Source of the DNA: Rhodoluna limnophila
Lineage (GTDB): Bacteria > Actinomycetota > Actinomycetes > Actinomycetales > Microbacteriaceae
NCBI GenBank assembly: GCA_945883505.1
Contig: CAMCXL010000001.1
Coordinates: 124,001 to 188,000 of the forward strand
Length of the DNA stretch: 64,000 nucleotides
Reading direction: 5' to 3'
The notes beneath the pieces were generated by a model. That model was given only the letters and a program-made list of their open reading frames with translations. It was not told the DNA's origin and ran no database searches. The number at the start of each line of letters is the position of its first letter. The first letter of the stretch is position 1. Made by a program: the position numbers and the translations under genes. Positions 19,589 to 29,560 of this stretch are shown here, in pieces.

Positions 19589-20355
19589 GCGGCACTCCTT
19601 ACAAAAGATCCTGCATTTTGAAGCGCTTGCTTTACTTCGGCAATCGAGACCTCACCGCGATGAAATATAGATGCTGCCAGCATGGCATCAACGGAAGTTT
19701 TTGCTGCCGACACAAAGTGCTCGGTAGATCCGGCTCCGCCGGAGGCAATGACTGGAACTTTTGCAATTGCGACTACCAGGTTGAGCAGCTCTAGGTCAAA
19801 GCCCTTCTTGGTGCCGTCGGCGTCAATGCTGTTGACCAAAAGTTCCCCCGCGCCAAGCTCTTGCACTTTTTCTATCCAGCTCGCCGCGTCCAATCCAGTA
19901 TCGATCGAACCGCCATGGCTTGTAACCGTAAACCCGGAACGCTTGTCAACGCTGCGTTTTAGATCAAGAGACACCACCAAAACTTGCGAGCCAAAGCGAT
20001 TAGCAATTTCACAAATCAGCTCTGGTCTTTCAATGCCAGCGGAGGCCACCGAAACCTTATCGGCTCCAGCCTCTAGAAGTGCCGCAACATCAGCCACACT
20101 TTTGATTCCACCGCCAACCGTCAGAGGAATAAACACTTGCTCGGCGGTTCGTCTAACAAGATCCAACACCGTAGATCTACCCTCTTTGCTGGCATTGACG
20201 TCTAGAAAAGTAATCTCATCTGCACCTTGCTGGTAATACTTGGACGCTAGCTCCACCGGGTCTCCGGCATCGATGAGGTTCTCGAAATTTATCCCTTTAA
20301 CAACACGTCCATCAGCCACATCAAGGCAAGGAATGATTCGGGTAGTCAGCGGCAT
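19585..20355 (-). CDS. hisF: Imidazole glycerol phosphate synthase cyclase subunit
   Basis: 256 aa TIM barrel. The catalytic aspartates lie in [15 protein letters not shown] and [11 protein letters not shown]. With HisH it converts PRFAR and glutamine to imidazole glycerol phosphate and AICAR. HisH is not in the window. The start overlaps the hisG stop by one nt (TAATG). Confidence 0.97.
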   Translation of the reverse strand: MPLTTRIIPCLDVADGRVVKGINFENLIDAGDPVELASKYYQQGADEITFLDVNASKEGRSTVLDLVRRTAEQVFIPLTVGGGIKSVADVAALLEAGADKVSVASAGIERPELICEIANRFGSQVLVVSLDLKRSVDKRSGFTVTSHGGSIDTGLDAASWIEKVQELGAGELLVNSIDADGTKKGFDLELLNLVVAIAKVPVIASGGAGSTEHFVSAAKTSVDAMLAASIFHRGEVSIAEVKQALQNAGSFVRSAA

Positions 20356-21194
20356 TAGATTCTCGCTGCGTGGATCGCGCTCACTAGGATTGCTCGAGCA
20401 CCAACTTTGTAGAGCTCGTCCATCTTCTGATTGGTCTCAGAGGCCTTCACGAGCGACCGAATTGCAACCCAGTCGCTGTCTCGAAGCGGTGAAATTGTCG
20501 GAGACTCAATTCCGGGGGTAATACGGGAGGCTTCATCAACTAGTGAAACGGGACAGTCGTAATCAAAAATCACATACTCCCTGGCCACTCTTACCCCTTC
20601 AAGCCTTTGAAGTAATCCCTCGACAGCTTGGTCTTTGCCAAACGCAACAATAAGCTGAGCGTCGCTTTCTAGTATCACTGGTCCAAATATCTCTAACCCA
20701 GCCTGTCGAAGAGTGCTTCCGGTTGAAACAACATCGGCGACAGCATCTGCAACCTGCAGGCGAACTGCGACCTCTACTGCGCCGTCGAGAGTAATAACCT
20801 TGGCGTTGATGCCGTGCTTTTGTAGATACTCCTTAACAAGATTCGGATAAGCGGTAGCAACTGCTCTACCTTCTAGCTCAGTGATGTCTCTGAATTTTCC
20901 TATCGGGCCCGCAAAACGAAGAGTCGATGCTCCAAATCCAAGACTGGCAACCGACTTTGCGTCAGAACCAGAATCAACCAGTAGATCGAGCCCCGTAATA
21001 CCGGCATCCAATGAACCCGAACCTACGTAGGTGGCAATGTCCCTCGGTCTTAGGTAGAAAAACTCAATACCTGCACTGGTATCCACGACGTGCAGATCCT
21101 TAGTATCTCGGCGCACCAGGTACCCGGCCTCGCGAAGCATGCCAACGGCAGCGTCAGAAAGTATTCCTTTATTTGGGATTGCTACCTTCAACAC
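20355..21194 (-). CDS. hisG: ATP phosphoribosyltransferase, long form
   Basis: 279 aa, starting GTG at 21194. The long (HisG-L) form has two catalytic subdomains and a C-terminal ACT-like domain (about 210-279) that binds histidine for feedback inhibition, so no HisZ is required. The PRPP-binding loop lies in [14 protein letters not shown]. It catalyses the first committed step of histidine synthesis. The gap to hisE upstream is one nt. Confidence 0.96.
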   Translation of the reverse strand: MLKVAIPNKGILSDAAVGMLREAGYLVRRDTKDLHVVDTSAGIEFFYLRPRDIATYVGSGSLDAGITGLDLLVDSGSDAKSVASLGFGASTLRFAGPIGKFRDITELEGRAVATAYPNLVKEYLQKHGINAKVITLDGAVEVAVRLQVADAVADVVSTGSTLRQAGLEIFGPVILESDAQLIVAFGKDQAVEGLLQRLEGVRVAREYVIFDYDCPVSLVDEASRITPGIESPTISPLRDSDWVAIRSLVKASETNQKMDELYKVGARAILVSAIHAARI

Positions 21195-21195
21195 C

Positions 21196-21459
21196 CTAGA
21201 GCTCCTTCTCTAACTCTTCGAGAGTTATACCTCGATCAATCATCAAAACCTGTAAGTGGTAGATCAACTGCGCTATCTCCGCTGCCGTTGCCGCCTTGCC
21301 CTCGTGCTCCGCCGCCATCCAGACCTCGGCGGCTTCCTCAACGATCTTTTTGCCGATTGCGTGGGTGCCTTGTTCAAGCAGTTCGGCAGTTCGAGAACTG
21401 CCATCGCTAGTCGTTTGTCGGGACTTCAGGGTCTCGAACAGTTCATTGAATGAGGGCAT
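21196..21459 (-). CDS. hisE: Phosphoribosyl-ATP pyrophosphatase
   Basis: 87 aa of the MazG-like alpha-helical fold, with the metal-binding helix segments KKIVEEAAEVWMA and AEIAQLIYHLQVLM. It hydrolyses phosphoribosyl-ATP to phosphoribosyl-AMP in step 2 of histidine synthesis. It lies one nt before hisG and 3 nt after rpe. Confidence 0.95.
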   Translation of the reverse strand: MPSFNELFETLKSRQTTSDGSSRTAELLEQGTHAIGKKIVEEAAEVWMAAEHEGKAATAAEIAQLIYHLQVLMIDRGITLEELEKEL

Positions 21460-21462
21460 GCA

Positions 21463-22113
21463 TTAAAGCGTAATGGCTAGAGCTCGAAGCTCTTCAATCC
21501 TCAGATTTCTGTCCTTGGCCTCAAACACTGCCGTTCCCGCAACAAAAGTGTCGGCCCCGGCCTTGGCAATAGAAGCAATGTTCCCCACTGTGACACCGCC
21601 ATCAACCTGAATAGAAAGGCTAAGACCTTTGTCATCGGCGAAGGAGCGGGCCTTGGTCACTTTCTCGAGAGCCCCCTCAATAAGGCTCTGGCCACCAAAA
21701 CCAGGTTCGACCGTCATGACCAAAAGCATGTCCAGGTCACCGCAAAGATGCTGGAAGTCCTCAAATGATGTGGCGGGCTTGATTGCCATGGCAGCCTTAG
21801 CGCCAGCAGCCTTGATAGAAGTGATAGTGGCCAACGCATCTTTTGCTGCCTCGAAGTGAAACGTGACTGAGTGTGCAAACTGAGCGTACTTGGCCGCCCA
21901 CAACTCTGGGTTCTCGATCATGAGGTGAACATCAAGTGGGACATTGGTGACTTCAGAGATTCGCTTCACAACAGGAAGTCCGATAGTCAGATTGGGTACA
22001 AAATGTCCATCCATAACATCGACGTGAATCAGATCAGCCGAACTAATGGATTTGAGCTCCGCCTCAAGGTTGGCAAAATCTGCACTGAGAATGCTCGGAG
22101 AAATTCTTACCAT
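21463..22113 (-). CDS. rpe: Ribulose-phosphate 3-epimerase
   Basis: 216 aa TIM barrel starting ATG at 22113 (MVRISPSILSADF); a GTG three nt upstream is an alternative. The metal-site motifs are HVDVMDGHFVPN and DVHLMIENPE, and the loop near the C-terminus is VDGGVTVGN. It interconverts ribulose 5-phosphate and xylulose 5-phosphate in the pentose phosphate pathway, which also feeds PRPP for the his and trp genes downstream. It lies about 7 nt after rsmB. Confidence 0.96.
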   Translation of the reverse strand: MVRISPSILSADFANLEAELKSISSADLIHVDVMDGHFVPNLTIGLPVVKRISEVTNVPLDVHLMIENPELWAAKYAQFAHSVTFHFEAAKDALATITSIKAAGAKAAMAIKPATSFEDFQHLCGDLDMLLVMTVEPGFGGQSLIEGALEKVTKARSFADDKGLSLSIQVDGGVTVGNIASIAKAGADTFVAGTAVFEAKDRNLRIEELRALAITL

Positions 22114-22120
22114 CACTTTG

Positions 22121-23467
22121 CTAGCCTATCGACTTGCGAAAAAGGGCCAAGAACATCGCGTCTGTTCCGTGGGTGTGTGGCCATAGCTGACTGGTACGAA
22201 GCGATTGGCCAAGGCCGAGGTTTGGGTTTATGGCGTTCAGAATCTCATTGGCATTTACTAGCTCTAGCTCAGCTTTGAACTTTGATTCCGCCCAGGCAAC
22301 TTGGGCGGTGGTTTCCGATAGGTGCGGGGAGCAAGTGACGTAGGCAAGCACTCCTCCCGGCGCAAGTGCTTTCCACGCACTTTCTAAAAGATCGCGTTGC
22401 AGCTTCGTTAGATCAACTAGGTCGTCAGTGGTCCTTCGCCATCTAGACTCAGGCCTTCTACGAAGCGCGCCGAGCCCAGTGCAAGGTGCATCAAGCAATA
22501 TTCGAGAGTATTTTTTGTCGTGCTCCCCCAAAGATCGCCCATCCTCCGTTGTGACCAAAAAATTCCCAATCGGCTCGAGTGCGGTTCTAACCAACTCGGC
22601 TCGATGCGGGGAGACTTCGTTGCACACCAGCTCCAAGCCTTGCTGCCTACTATTAGCAGCCAATAGCGCTGCCTTTCCGCCAGGGCCTGCACACATGTCA
22701 AGCCAACCGGTGTCCTTGCAAAGAAGATCTGCTTTCAAAAGCGCGAGCACCATCAGCTGTGAGCCTTGATCTTGAACTCTGGCGTGGCCAAGTCGGACAG
22801 CCTCGATGTTGGATGGACTTCCCGTTATTTCAACACCAACTGGTGAAGCAGGACCAAAGTTCTCTGGTGGAGCCAGATCGTCACGGGTGGAAAAGCCAGG
22901 CAGAGCCACGAGGGAGACTCTGGCAGGAGTGTTGTTGCTTTCTAGAACTTGTTCCAGCTCGGTTTGCAGACCACGTGAAGCTAGGGCTGCCTTGAACGAA
23001 TTCACAATCCAAACCGGGTGTGAGTACTGAGTTGACAGCGCATCAAGCTCGGAAAGCTTAGAAGTTAGTAGATCAATCCAATCGTCCTTGGTTTTAACTG
23101 CAACTTTTCGAAGCACGGCGTTCACAAACCCGACAGATCCCTTGCTGGCTTTAGCCTTTGCAAGGTTCACTGTTTCATTGATTGCGGCGTGGGTCGGAAC
23201 CCGCATATCCAGGAGTTGATGCACGCCAAGGAGTAAAACTAGAAGGGCTGCTGGCTCGATTGCAGAAAGCTCCCTCGAGGATGCTTGCTGGACAATTTTC
23301 TCGTAAAGCAGGCGATTGCGAATAGTTCCAAAAGCCAACTCCTGAACAAAACCGGCGTCTCGCCCATCAATCCCCGACCTCTTCAGCAATACCGGTAGCA
23401 GCAAATTGGCGTAGGCGTCATCGTTTTCAATTCGGCTAAGAAGCTCAAAGGCTATGTCTCGAGTCAA
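22121..23467 (-). CDS. rsmB: 16S rRNA (cytosine-967-C5)-methyltransferase
   Basis: 448 aa. The N-terminal NusB-like RNA-binding domain (about 1-135) is followed by the Rossmann methyltransferase domain with the SAM motif LDMCAGPGGKAALLAA and the catalytic cysteines in DAPCTGLGALRRRPE and AYVTCSPH. It methylates C967 of 16S rRNA. Its TTG start overlaps the fmt stop (TTGA). Confidence 0.95.
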   Translation of the reverse strand: MTRDIAFELLSRIENDDAYANLLLPVLLKRSGIDGRDAGFVQELAFGTIRNRLLYEKIVQQASSRELSAIEPAALLVLLLGVHQLLDMRVPTHAAINETVNLAKAKASKGSVGFVNAVLRKVAVKTKDDWIDLLTSKLSELDALSTQYSHPVWIVNSFKAALASRGLQTELEQVLESNNTPARVSLVALPGFSTRDDLAPPENFGPASPVGVEITGSPSNIEAVRLGHARVQDQGSQLMVLALLKADLLCKDTGWLDMCAGPGGKAALLAANSRQQGLELVCNEVSPHRAELVRTALEPIGNFLVTTEDGRSLGEHDKKYSRILLDAPCTGLGALRRRPESRWRRTTDDLVDLTKLQRDLLESAWKALAPGGVLAYVTCSPHLSETTAQVAWAESKFKAELELVNANEILNAINPNLGLGQSLRTSQLWPHTHGTDAMFLALFRKSIG

Positions 23468-24384
23468 GAAATCCTTATCGAGTCTTGCCTTAGGCCGCGA
23501 AACCAGTCAGCCCCGGACATTTCGTTCTTGCCAGCTGGTTGAACACGCGATAGCTTCAAGGCTCCGCCCTCGCATCCGATTAGCAGATCACCTTCTCGAA
23601 CCATTAGTTCACCAGGAGTGAGATCCGAATGTTGAGACAAGGAAGTTGAGAGCACCCGAACCGGGGATTTCTCGATTTCAAACCAAGCCATGGGCTCGGG
23701 GTTCATCGCGCGAATAAGGTTGTGCACCGAAATAACAGGGCGGGAAAAATCGATTTTCGCATCCGTCCGGCTAAGTTTCCCAGCAACTCTAGGACTTGGC
23801 TGCTTGGGTTGCTGGCGCTGATTAGCAATCCTTTCATCCAAAAAACTAACCGTTTCGACCAATAGGACTGAACCGATAACCGTTAGCTCAGAAAGCAGCT
23901 CCCCCGCCGTCACGTTAGGGGCAATCTCATGTTCTCTGGAGGCAAGAATTGGACCAGTATCGATTCCTTCGTCAAGTCTGAAAACGCTTACCCCGGTGAC
24001 GCTTTTGCCTTCCAGGATTGCGTGCTGTACCGGTGCAGCACCTGGAAATTCAGGCAGCAACGAGTAGTGAACATTAATCCAACCCTTGGCAGGCAATTGA
24101 AGAGTTGGATTCTTCAGAATGCTGCCATAGGCAACAATCACCCCAAGATCGGCATTTTTGTCTTCTATCCAGCTCTGCACATACGGTGAAATGAAGTTTG
24201 CCTTCTGGACCTCGATGCCGTGCTTGGCGGCAACCACTGCCACCGGAGTCTCGGTAATGGATTTATTGCGCCCGACTTTAGCGTCGTTTCTAGTTAGAAC
24301 GCCCACCACTTGAAATCCAGCCGAAACCAGAGCATCCAGGGTTGAAGCGGCATTGGTTGGTGTTCCAGCAAAAAGTATTCTCAT
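23464..24384 (-). CDS. fmt: Methionyl-tRNA formyltransferase
   Basis: 306 aa. The N-terminal formyl-transfer domain includes the segment INVHYSLLPEFPGAAPVQHA with Asn/His at the catalytic site, and the C-terminal OB-like domain starts near residue 205. It formylates Met on the initiator tRNA with 10-formyl-THF. It lies 14 nt after priA and overlaps rsmB by 4 nt, the standard priA-fmt-rsmB order. Confidence 0.97.
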   Translation of the reverse strand: MRILFAGTPTNAASTLDALVSAGFQVVGVLTRNDAKVGRNKSITETPVAVVAAKHGIEVQKANFISPYVQSWIEDKNADLGVIVAYGSILKNPTLQLPAKGWINVHYSLLPEFPGAAPVQHAILEGKSVTGVSVFRLDEGIDTGPILASREHEIAPNVTAGELLSELTVIGSVLLVETVSFLDERIANQRQQPKQPSPRVAGKLSRTDAKIDFSRPVISVHNLIRAMNPEPMAWFEIEKSPVRVLSTSLSQHSDLTPGELMVREGDLLIGCEGGALKLSRVQPAGKNEMSGADWFRGLRQDSIRIS

Positions 24385-24398
24385 CTAAGGCTCCTTGC

Positions 24399-26324
24399 TT
24401 AGACTACTTCAGCGTCGTTCATCTTGACGGTGATAGCCCTGGCACTGCGGCCTGAAAGCGCAATCCTTGTCTTACCCGCAGAAACCCTAGCCGCTTCTAG
24501 TCTTAACTGCTTTGCAATACGCAGTCCCTCGGCGTAGGGATACTTGAAGATCAGACGCCACAACGCCTCAGTTGTCCTTGAAGCCACTGGCGCCGGACCA
24601 ATTCTCACAACTGAGTTATTCAAGGCTAACGAATTTGAAATTGCGGTGACCATATCCAAGGCTGCAGTGATACTTCCCATTCGAACCGCTGGGGGTAGCT
24701 GAAGTTCAATTCTTGCGGCCAATTCCGTCGCTGCGATCTTTGAGTGGTTCCACAACGAATAGAGCTGCGCCAAATCCCCGGATACGCCCACCAGAACAGC
24801 CGAGCCACCGGTCCGAGCTTTTGCAACAGCGTTAGACCAAACCCTTACAGCCTCTTCAAGAGATCGCAAGTTTTGCTTAGCAAGAAGCACACGAGCGTCG
24901 AGCAAAACTACCGCGAAGTAGCCACCTTCAACGTATGGCTCTGCGCCAGGCGTTGCAACAACCAGTGACTTGCCCTGAGGGATAGAGATAATCCGATTTT
25001 CTCCAGTGGATTCGATAACCCGAGCTGCGGGAAAAGCCCTCCCAAGCTCGGCCGCGGTTCTGGTAGACCCTGGTCGACCGAGAGAGAATTCTGTTGAGCC
25101 ACAGCTGCAGACGTAATCCAAGGCGAATCCATTGCACCAGCGGCACTTCTTTGATCCGCCGCGCTCGATCCATAGCGGTCCACTACAGCTCTTGCAGCTG
25201 GCCGCCTCATCGCACCTCTTACAGTACAAAGAAGTGCTGTCTCCGAGTGAAGAGACCTGAACCAACACCGCACCTTCAGTGAGACCCTTCTTGATAGCAC
25301 TAAAGGCGTGAGAGTCCACCCTTAGGCCCGGTTCTGAAATCGAGATTCTCGGAGCGGCGAAAGCCATTGACTTATCTTGCAAGTAGCCGTTCTCGAGAAG
25401 TCTCATCATGTCCGTCGATATCGAGTGAGCTGCAAATAGCAATGCGCATTTCTGAATTGCTTGCCTTACAAGAACCACATCTCTGGTGTGAAGGTAAGGC
25501 GAGGCTTGGTCCGCAAAACTTCTGTCTGCTTCGTCGAAAACCAAAATTGCACCGAGGTTGTGGGCCGGAGCGAAGGCGGCGGATCTAGAGCCAACGACAA
25601 TTCGAGGCTTAGGCTCTAGAGCCTTGAGAAATGCTGCGTACTGCTTAGATTTTGGAAGCTCCTGAGAATAGTCGGCGAGTTCAGCCTCAAGTCCGAGCGA
25701 TGAAATCGCAGCGATAACCATGGCATGCTCACGGTAGTCAGGTACCAAGATTATTGATGACTTACCTCTTTCCAAGTTCTTCATTGAAACTAAAAGAAAC
25801 AGACTTACCCACGACGGTGTTGCCACTTCAGAACCCTGGTAGCCAATAAGCACTTGCCTTGGCTCAGCCAATGCGAAGCATTTTGCTGAAGGTTCGCAAA
25901 GAGCCTCAATGTAGTCTGTTTCAAAAGTTGATGAATACTCGCCTGGCAGCACCTTGGTGTTCTCGGTGGTTTGGTGGGAAGCAAACGCTCTTGGCATATG
26001 GGGAGGAACTGCAATTTTTAGTAGCTCTCCAAGGTAGCTTGCCGAACGCTCAGCTAACTGTGAGCACAGGGCAAACACCTCTGGCTGTAGTGCGGGCTGG
26101 TGCCCAACAATCGATTGAATCTCAGCCAGCTTGCCCTCAAAATCGGATCGATCCGCAATCTCAACCACAAAGCCATCCAGAGCCTTCTTAGATTTTCCAA
26201 ATTGTACTTTGACGCGGGAACCAACCTGGACGGAAGATTGCAAGGAGTCGGGTATCGAGTAGTCGAATAATCTGTCGAGTTGTGGCAAACCAGACTGGAT
26301 AGCCAACTTCGCTATCTTCGGCAT
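24399..26324 (-). CDS. priA: PriA-like primosomal protein N', degenerate helicase
   Basis: 641 aa. The N-terminal DNA-binding domain (about 1-110) is recognisable (LPQLDRLFDYSIPDSL, VGSRVKVQFGKSKKALDGFV). The helicase core lacks a GxxGxGKT Walker A loop: the matching place reads MKNLERGKSSIILVPDYRE. A DEAD-like FDEADRSFADQ remains. The zinc-binding cysteines follow at about 365-420 (CKRCDEAASCKSCSG, CRWCNGFALDYVCSCG). Actinobacterial PriA proteins are known to be shortened and to lack the ATPase motifs, so it may help load the replisome at stalled forks without unwinding DNA. It lies one nt after metK. Confidence 0.9.
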   Translation of the reverse strand: MPKIAKLAIQSGLPQLDRLFDYSIPDSLQSSVQVGSRVKVQFGKSKKALDGFVVEIADRSDFEGKLAEIQSIVGHQPALQPEVFALCSQLAERSASYLGELLKIAVPPHMPRAFASHQTTENTKVLPGEYSSTFETDYIEALCEPSAKCFALAEPRQVLIGYQGSEVATPSWVSLFLLVSMKNLERGKSSIILVPDYREHAMVIAAISSLGLEAELADYSQELPKSKQYAAFLKALEPKPRIVVGSRSAAFAPAHNLGAILVFDEADRSFADQASPYLHTRDVVLVRQAIQKCALLFAAHSISTDMMRLLENGYLQDKSMAFAAPRISISEPGLRVDSHAFSAIKKGLTEGAVLVQVSSLGDSTSLYCKRCDEAASCKSCSGPLWIERGGSKKCRWCNGFALDYVCSCGSTEFSLGRPGSTRTAAELGRAFPAARVIESTGENRIISIPQGKSLVVATPGAEPYVEGGYFAVVLLDARVLLAKQNLRSLEEAVRVWSNAVAKARTGGSAVLVGVSGDLAQLYSLWNHSKIAATELAARIELQLPPAVRMGSITAALDMVTAISNSLALNNSVVRIGPAPVASRTTEALWRLIFKYPYAEGLRIAKQLRLEAARVSAGKTRIALSGRSARAITVKMNDAEVV

Positions 26325-26325
26325 G

Positions 26326-27519
26326 TCAGAGATTCAGAGCAGCGCGCAGAGCGTCGACTCGGTCAAGGTTCTCCCAAGAAAATTCCGGAAGCTCACGGCC
26401 GAAGTGCCCGTAGGCCGCGGTCTTTGCATAGATAGGTCTCAAAAGATCTAGTTGCTCAACAATTGCACGGGGCCGAAGGTCAAAGACGTCTCGAATGGCC
26501 TTTTCAATCAAAGAAGTGTCAACCTTCTCGGTTCCGAAGGTCTCTAGATAGATTCCGACCGGATTTGCAACTCCGATGGCGTAAGCCACCTGCACCTCAG
26601 CCCGATCAGCAGCACCGGAGGCTACAACGTTCTTGGCAACCCAACGCATTGCGTAGGCCGCAGATCGATCAACCTTCGACGGGTCTTTCCCGCTGAATGC
26701 GCCACCGCCGTGACGAGCCGCTCCCCCGTAGGTATCGACGATAATCTTTCTGCCGGTTAGACCAGCGTCACCCTGAGGTCCGCCGATCACAAACTTGCCA
26801 GTCGGGTTAATAAAGTACTTGGCACCTTGAAAGTCCAACCCAGACTTCTCCAGAATCGGATGAATAACAGCTGTCTTAATTGCCTCCTGGATATCTGCCT
26901 GAGAGACGCCCTCATCGTGCTGACTCGACACAACAATTGCTTCAATGGTTTTTGGAACCGATCCCTCGAATCCAACGGTGACCTGAGTTTTACCATCGGG
27001 TCTTAGGAATCCGACTTCGCCACTTTTTCGAACCTCAGCTAGTCGCTCGGCAAGTTTGTGAGCCAAAGCAATTGCAGTTGGCATGTAGGTTGGAGTCTCG
27101 TTGCTGGCGTAGCCAAACATGATTCCCTGGTCGCCAGCTCCCTGGGTCTCGTATCGGTCGGTCGAACCCTGATCTCTGACCTCAAGACCAGAGTCAACAC
27201 CCTGAGCAATATCTGGCGACTGCTGTCCTATGGAAATCGAAACCCCACAGCTTTCGCCGTCAAAACCAATCTTGGATGAGTTATAACCGATACCAAGGAC
27301 TGTCTCGCGAATAATTGATGGGATCTCAACATATCCTGAGGTCGAGACTTCACCCGCAACATGAACCAAACCGGTTGTGACCATAGTTTCAACTGCCACT
27401 CGGGCAGCCGGGTCCTGGGCAAGCATTGCGTCTAAAATCGCGTCAGAGATTTGGTCACAAATTTTATCCGGGTGACCTTCGGTGACCGACTCTGACGTGA
27501 ACTGCCTTAGTGTGCTCAT
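26326..27519 (-). CDS. metK: S-adenosylmethionine synthase
   Basis: 397 aa, full length, three-domain fold. Motifs include [20 protein letters not shown] at the N-terminus, [12 protein letters not shown] and [19 protein letters not shown]. It makes SAM from methionine and ATP. It overlaps the coaBC stop by 4 nt. No SAM riboswitch can precede it, because the upstream sequence is coding. Confidence 0.98.
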   Translation of the reverse strand: MSTLRQFTSESVTEGHPDKICDQISDAILDAMLAQDPAARVAVETMVTTGLVHVAGEVSTSGYVEIPSIIRETVLGIGYNSSKIGFDGESCGVSISIGQQSPDIAQGVDSGLEVRDQGSTDRYETQGAGDQGIMFGYASNETPTYMPTAIALAHKLAERLAEVRKSGEVGFLRPDGKTQVTVGFEGSVPKTIEAIVVSSQHDEGVSQADIQEAIKTAVIHPILEKSGLDFQGAKYFINPTGKFVIGGPQGDAGLTGRKIIVDTYGGAARHGGGAFSGKDPSKVDRSAAYAMRWVAKNVVASGAADRAEVQVAYAIGVANPVGIYLETFGTEKVDTSLIEKAIRDVFDLRPRAIVEQLDLLRPIYAKTAAYGHFGRELPEFSWENLDRVDALRAALNL

Positions 27520-28715
27520 AATCCCCCTACTTTAGCCGCAAGTTCGGACATGACAGCTAATGCAACACTTGTTTTAGTTCCCTGGTACTCGCTAGTCGAA
27601 TTCTCGGACATCAGAAGAACGCTATTGTCTGAGCTTCCAAAGACTGCTCCATCGGAGACATCGTTTGCAACAACAAAGTCGCATCCTTTGTCTTGAAGCT
27701 TTGCCTTAGCTAGAGCTTCTAGATTGCCCCCAGTTTCAGCAGCGAATCCAACAGTCAGAATCTTCTTGGAGCTGGCTTTAGCTTTCTCGATGAATTCCTT
27801 TAGGACGTCGGGGTTGGCAGAAAGAGTAAGCGAGAGGCTTTGCCCAATCTCAGAACGCTTTAACTTTGTCGTTGAGGGGTTCTCGAGCGAGAAATCTGCG
27901 ACGGCTGCTGCCATGACCAAAATATCTATTTCGTTTAGTTGACCAAGTAATGCCGACTGCAGCTGTTGTGTGGTCTGTACGGGAATCGAATCGAGCCCTA
28001 CTAAGTTCTCTGGATCAACATTGGCTGAGATAACTTGAACTCTGGCACCTAATTGCTTCGCTGCTCTTGCAAAAGCGATGCCCTGTTTTCCAGAAGAGTG
28101 GTTTCCAACATATCGCACAGCATCGATTGGTTCCCTGGTGCCGCCTAAGGTTACACAAACGCGGTAGCCGGTAAGTGGGCCACTAAGACAAGCCAAGGCT
28201 GCTTCGAAAATTACCTCCGGATCCGCCAACCTTCCAATACCGGTGTCTTCGCCAGTCAATCGACCAACACCTGGCTCCACAATTGAGAAGTTTCGAGATT
28301 TGAGAGTTTTGATGTTCTGAACAGTAGAAGCTGCCTCCCACATCTCGGTGTGCATCGCAGGAGCCAGAACAACTGGAGCAGTGGCTGCCAAAACCGTCGT
28401 GGTTAGTAAATCATCCGCAATCCCCGCGGCAACCTTCGCAATGAATGAAGCGGTTGCTGGAGCTACAACTATCAGATCTGCGCTTTTTGAGATTGCGATG
28501 TGCTTGACCTGATCCACATCGGTAAAAAGTTCAGGATCGACAATAAAGACGGGATTCTTGGAAAGGGCTTCTAGGGTTGCTTTGCCGATGAACTTGAAGG
28601 CATTCTCGGTTGCAACTACCTGAACTGTGTGACCGGCCTCAGCAAATAATCTGATCAGAGGTGCGCTTTTATATGCCGCTATGCCACCGGTCACGCCGAC
28701 GACTACATTGGCCAC
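27516..28715 (-). CDS. coaBC: Bifunctional phosphopantothenoylcysteine decarboxylase/synthetase
   Basis: 399 aa from GTG. The CoaC flavoprotein half (about 1-190) has [16 protein letters not shown], the active-site PAMHTEMWE and the flavin-linked decarboxylase fold; the CoaB half (about 195-399) has [14 protein letters not shown] and MAAAVADFS. It converts 4'-phosphopantothenate to 4'-phosphopantetheine in CoA synthesis, the pathway that ends with CoaE at the left edge of the window. It lies 13 nt after rpoZ. Confidence 0.96.
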   Translation of the reverse strand: MANVVVGVTGGIAAYKSAPLIRLFAEAGHTVQVVATENAFKFIGKATLEALSKNPVFIVDPELFTDVDQVKHIAISKSADLIVVAPATASFIAKVAAGIADDLLTTTVLAATAPVVLAPAMHTEMWEAASTVQNIKTLKSRNFSIVEPGVGRLTGEDTGIGRLADPEVIFEAALACLSGPLTGYRVCVTLGGTREPIDAVRYVGNHSSGKQGIAFARAAKQLGARVQVISANVDPENLVGLDSIPVQTTQQLQSALLGQLNEIDILVMAAAVADFSLENPSTTKLKRSEIGQSLSLTLSANPDVLKEFIEKAKASSKKILTVGFAAETGGNLEALAKAKLQDKGCDFVVANDVSDGAVFGSSDNSVLLMSENSTSEYQGTKTSVALAVMSELAAKVGGL

Positions 28716-28728
28716 TTCTACGAGCCGT

Positions 28729-28983
28729 TTAGTCTAGGTGACGCTTTGTCAGAAGACCCTGGTCAACCTCGTGAAGAGCAATCGTGAGAGGCTTCTCGTC
28801 GATTGTCACATCAACCAATGGGCCGACGTTGCTAAACAGGCTTCCCTCGTGAAGAGCGGAGTAGTAGTCATTGATCTGACGAGCACGCTTGGCGGCAAAC
28901 ATAACCAATTCATACTTAGAGTCGACGCGGTCCATCAACTTGTCAATGGAGGGCGAAACGATTCCTTCGAGTTTTTCAGACAT
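28729..28983 (-). CDS. rpoZ: RNA polymerase omega subunit
   Basis: 84 aa. The conserved core [19 protein letters not shown] is the omega signature that latches onto the beta' subunit. Position between gmk (16 nt upstream) and coaBC is the standard order. The N-terminal extension typical of actinobacterial omega is short here. Confidence 0.94.
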   Translation of the reverse strand: MSEKLEGIVSPSIDKLMDRVDSKYELVMFAAKRARQINDYYSALHEGSLFSNVGPLVDVTIDEKPLTIALHEVDQGLLTKRHLD

Positions 28984-28999
28984 AAGAACTTCCCTGAGA

Positions 29000-29560
29000 T
29001 TAGGTGGATTGAGACAAGTCTACGACCTCTTGGGCGCATCTGGCCACCTCGTCGTTGATCACCACAAAATCAAAGAACTCGGCCTGCGCAAGCTCAACTT
29101 CGGCTGTTTCAAGCCTGATTTGCTTCTCCTTCTCGGACTCTGTCCCTCTTTTATCCAGGCGATTCCGAAGCTCCTCAAAGCTCGGAGGCTTGACGAAAAC
29201 CAGCACTGAACCCGGAAAAGCCTCTTTCACCTGAAAAGCCCCCTGCACATCGATCTCGAGTAAGACATTCAATCCCTGCTCAAGAGCTTTGTCGACACCC
29301 TCCCTCGGCGTACCGTAGCTGTGCTTGCCGTGAACGGTAGCCCACTCCAGCATCTGACCCGCCGCTACCATCTCAGTGAATTCAGCATCGGAAACAAAAA
29401 GGTATGAGACCCCATCCACTTCGCCGCTCCTGGCGGGCCTGGTTGTTGCCGAAACAGATAAGTGAAACCCCTGGTAGTTATCAACAATGAATTTGGCTAA
29501 TGTGCCCTTACCAACAGCAGAAGGACCGGCCATCACAATCAGTTTCCCTAGCTGAGTCAT
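29000..29560 (-). CDS. gmk: Guanylate kinase
   Basis: 186 aa. The P-loop is [11 protein letters not shown], the GMP-binding region is [18 protein letters not shown], and the lid segment lies near residue 135. It phosphorylates GMP to GDP. Its start overlaps the pyrF stop by 4 nt. In most actinobacteria the small nucleoid protein gene mihF sits between these two genes; here there is no room for it. Confidence 0.96.
   Translation of the reverse strand: MTQLGKLIVMAGPSAVGKGTLAKFIVDNYQGFHLSVSATTRPARSGEVDGVSYLFVSDAEFTEMVAAGQMLEWATVHGKHSYGTPREGVDKALEQGLNVLLEIDVQGAFQVKEAFPGSVLVFVKPPSFEELRNRLDKRGTESEKEKQIRLETAEVELAQAEFFDFVVINDEVARCAQEVVDLSQST

Noticed and set aside
19682-20236. 184-codon plus-strand open frame opposite hisF
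   Set aside because: Shadow of hisF, with low-complexity Ser-rich translation and no conserved motif.
26326-27560. SAM riboswitch ahead of metK
   Set aside because: metK overlaps coaBC by 4 nt, and the preceding sequence is conserved coding sequence.
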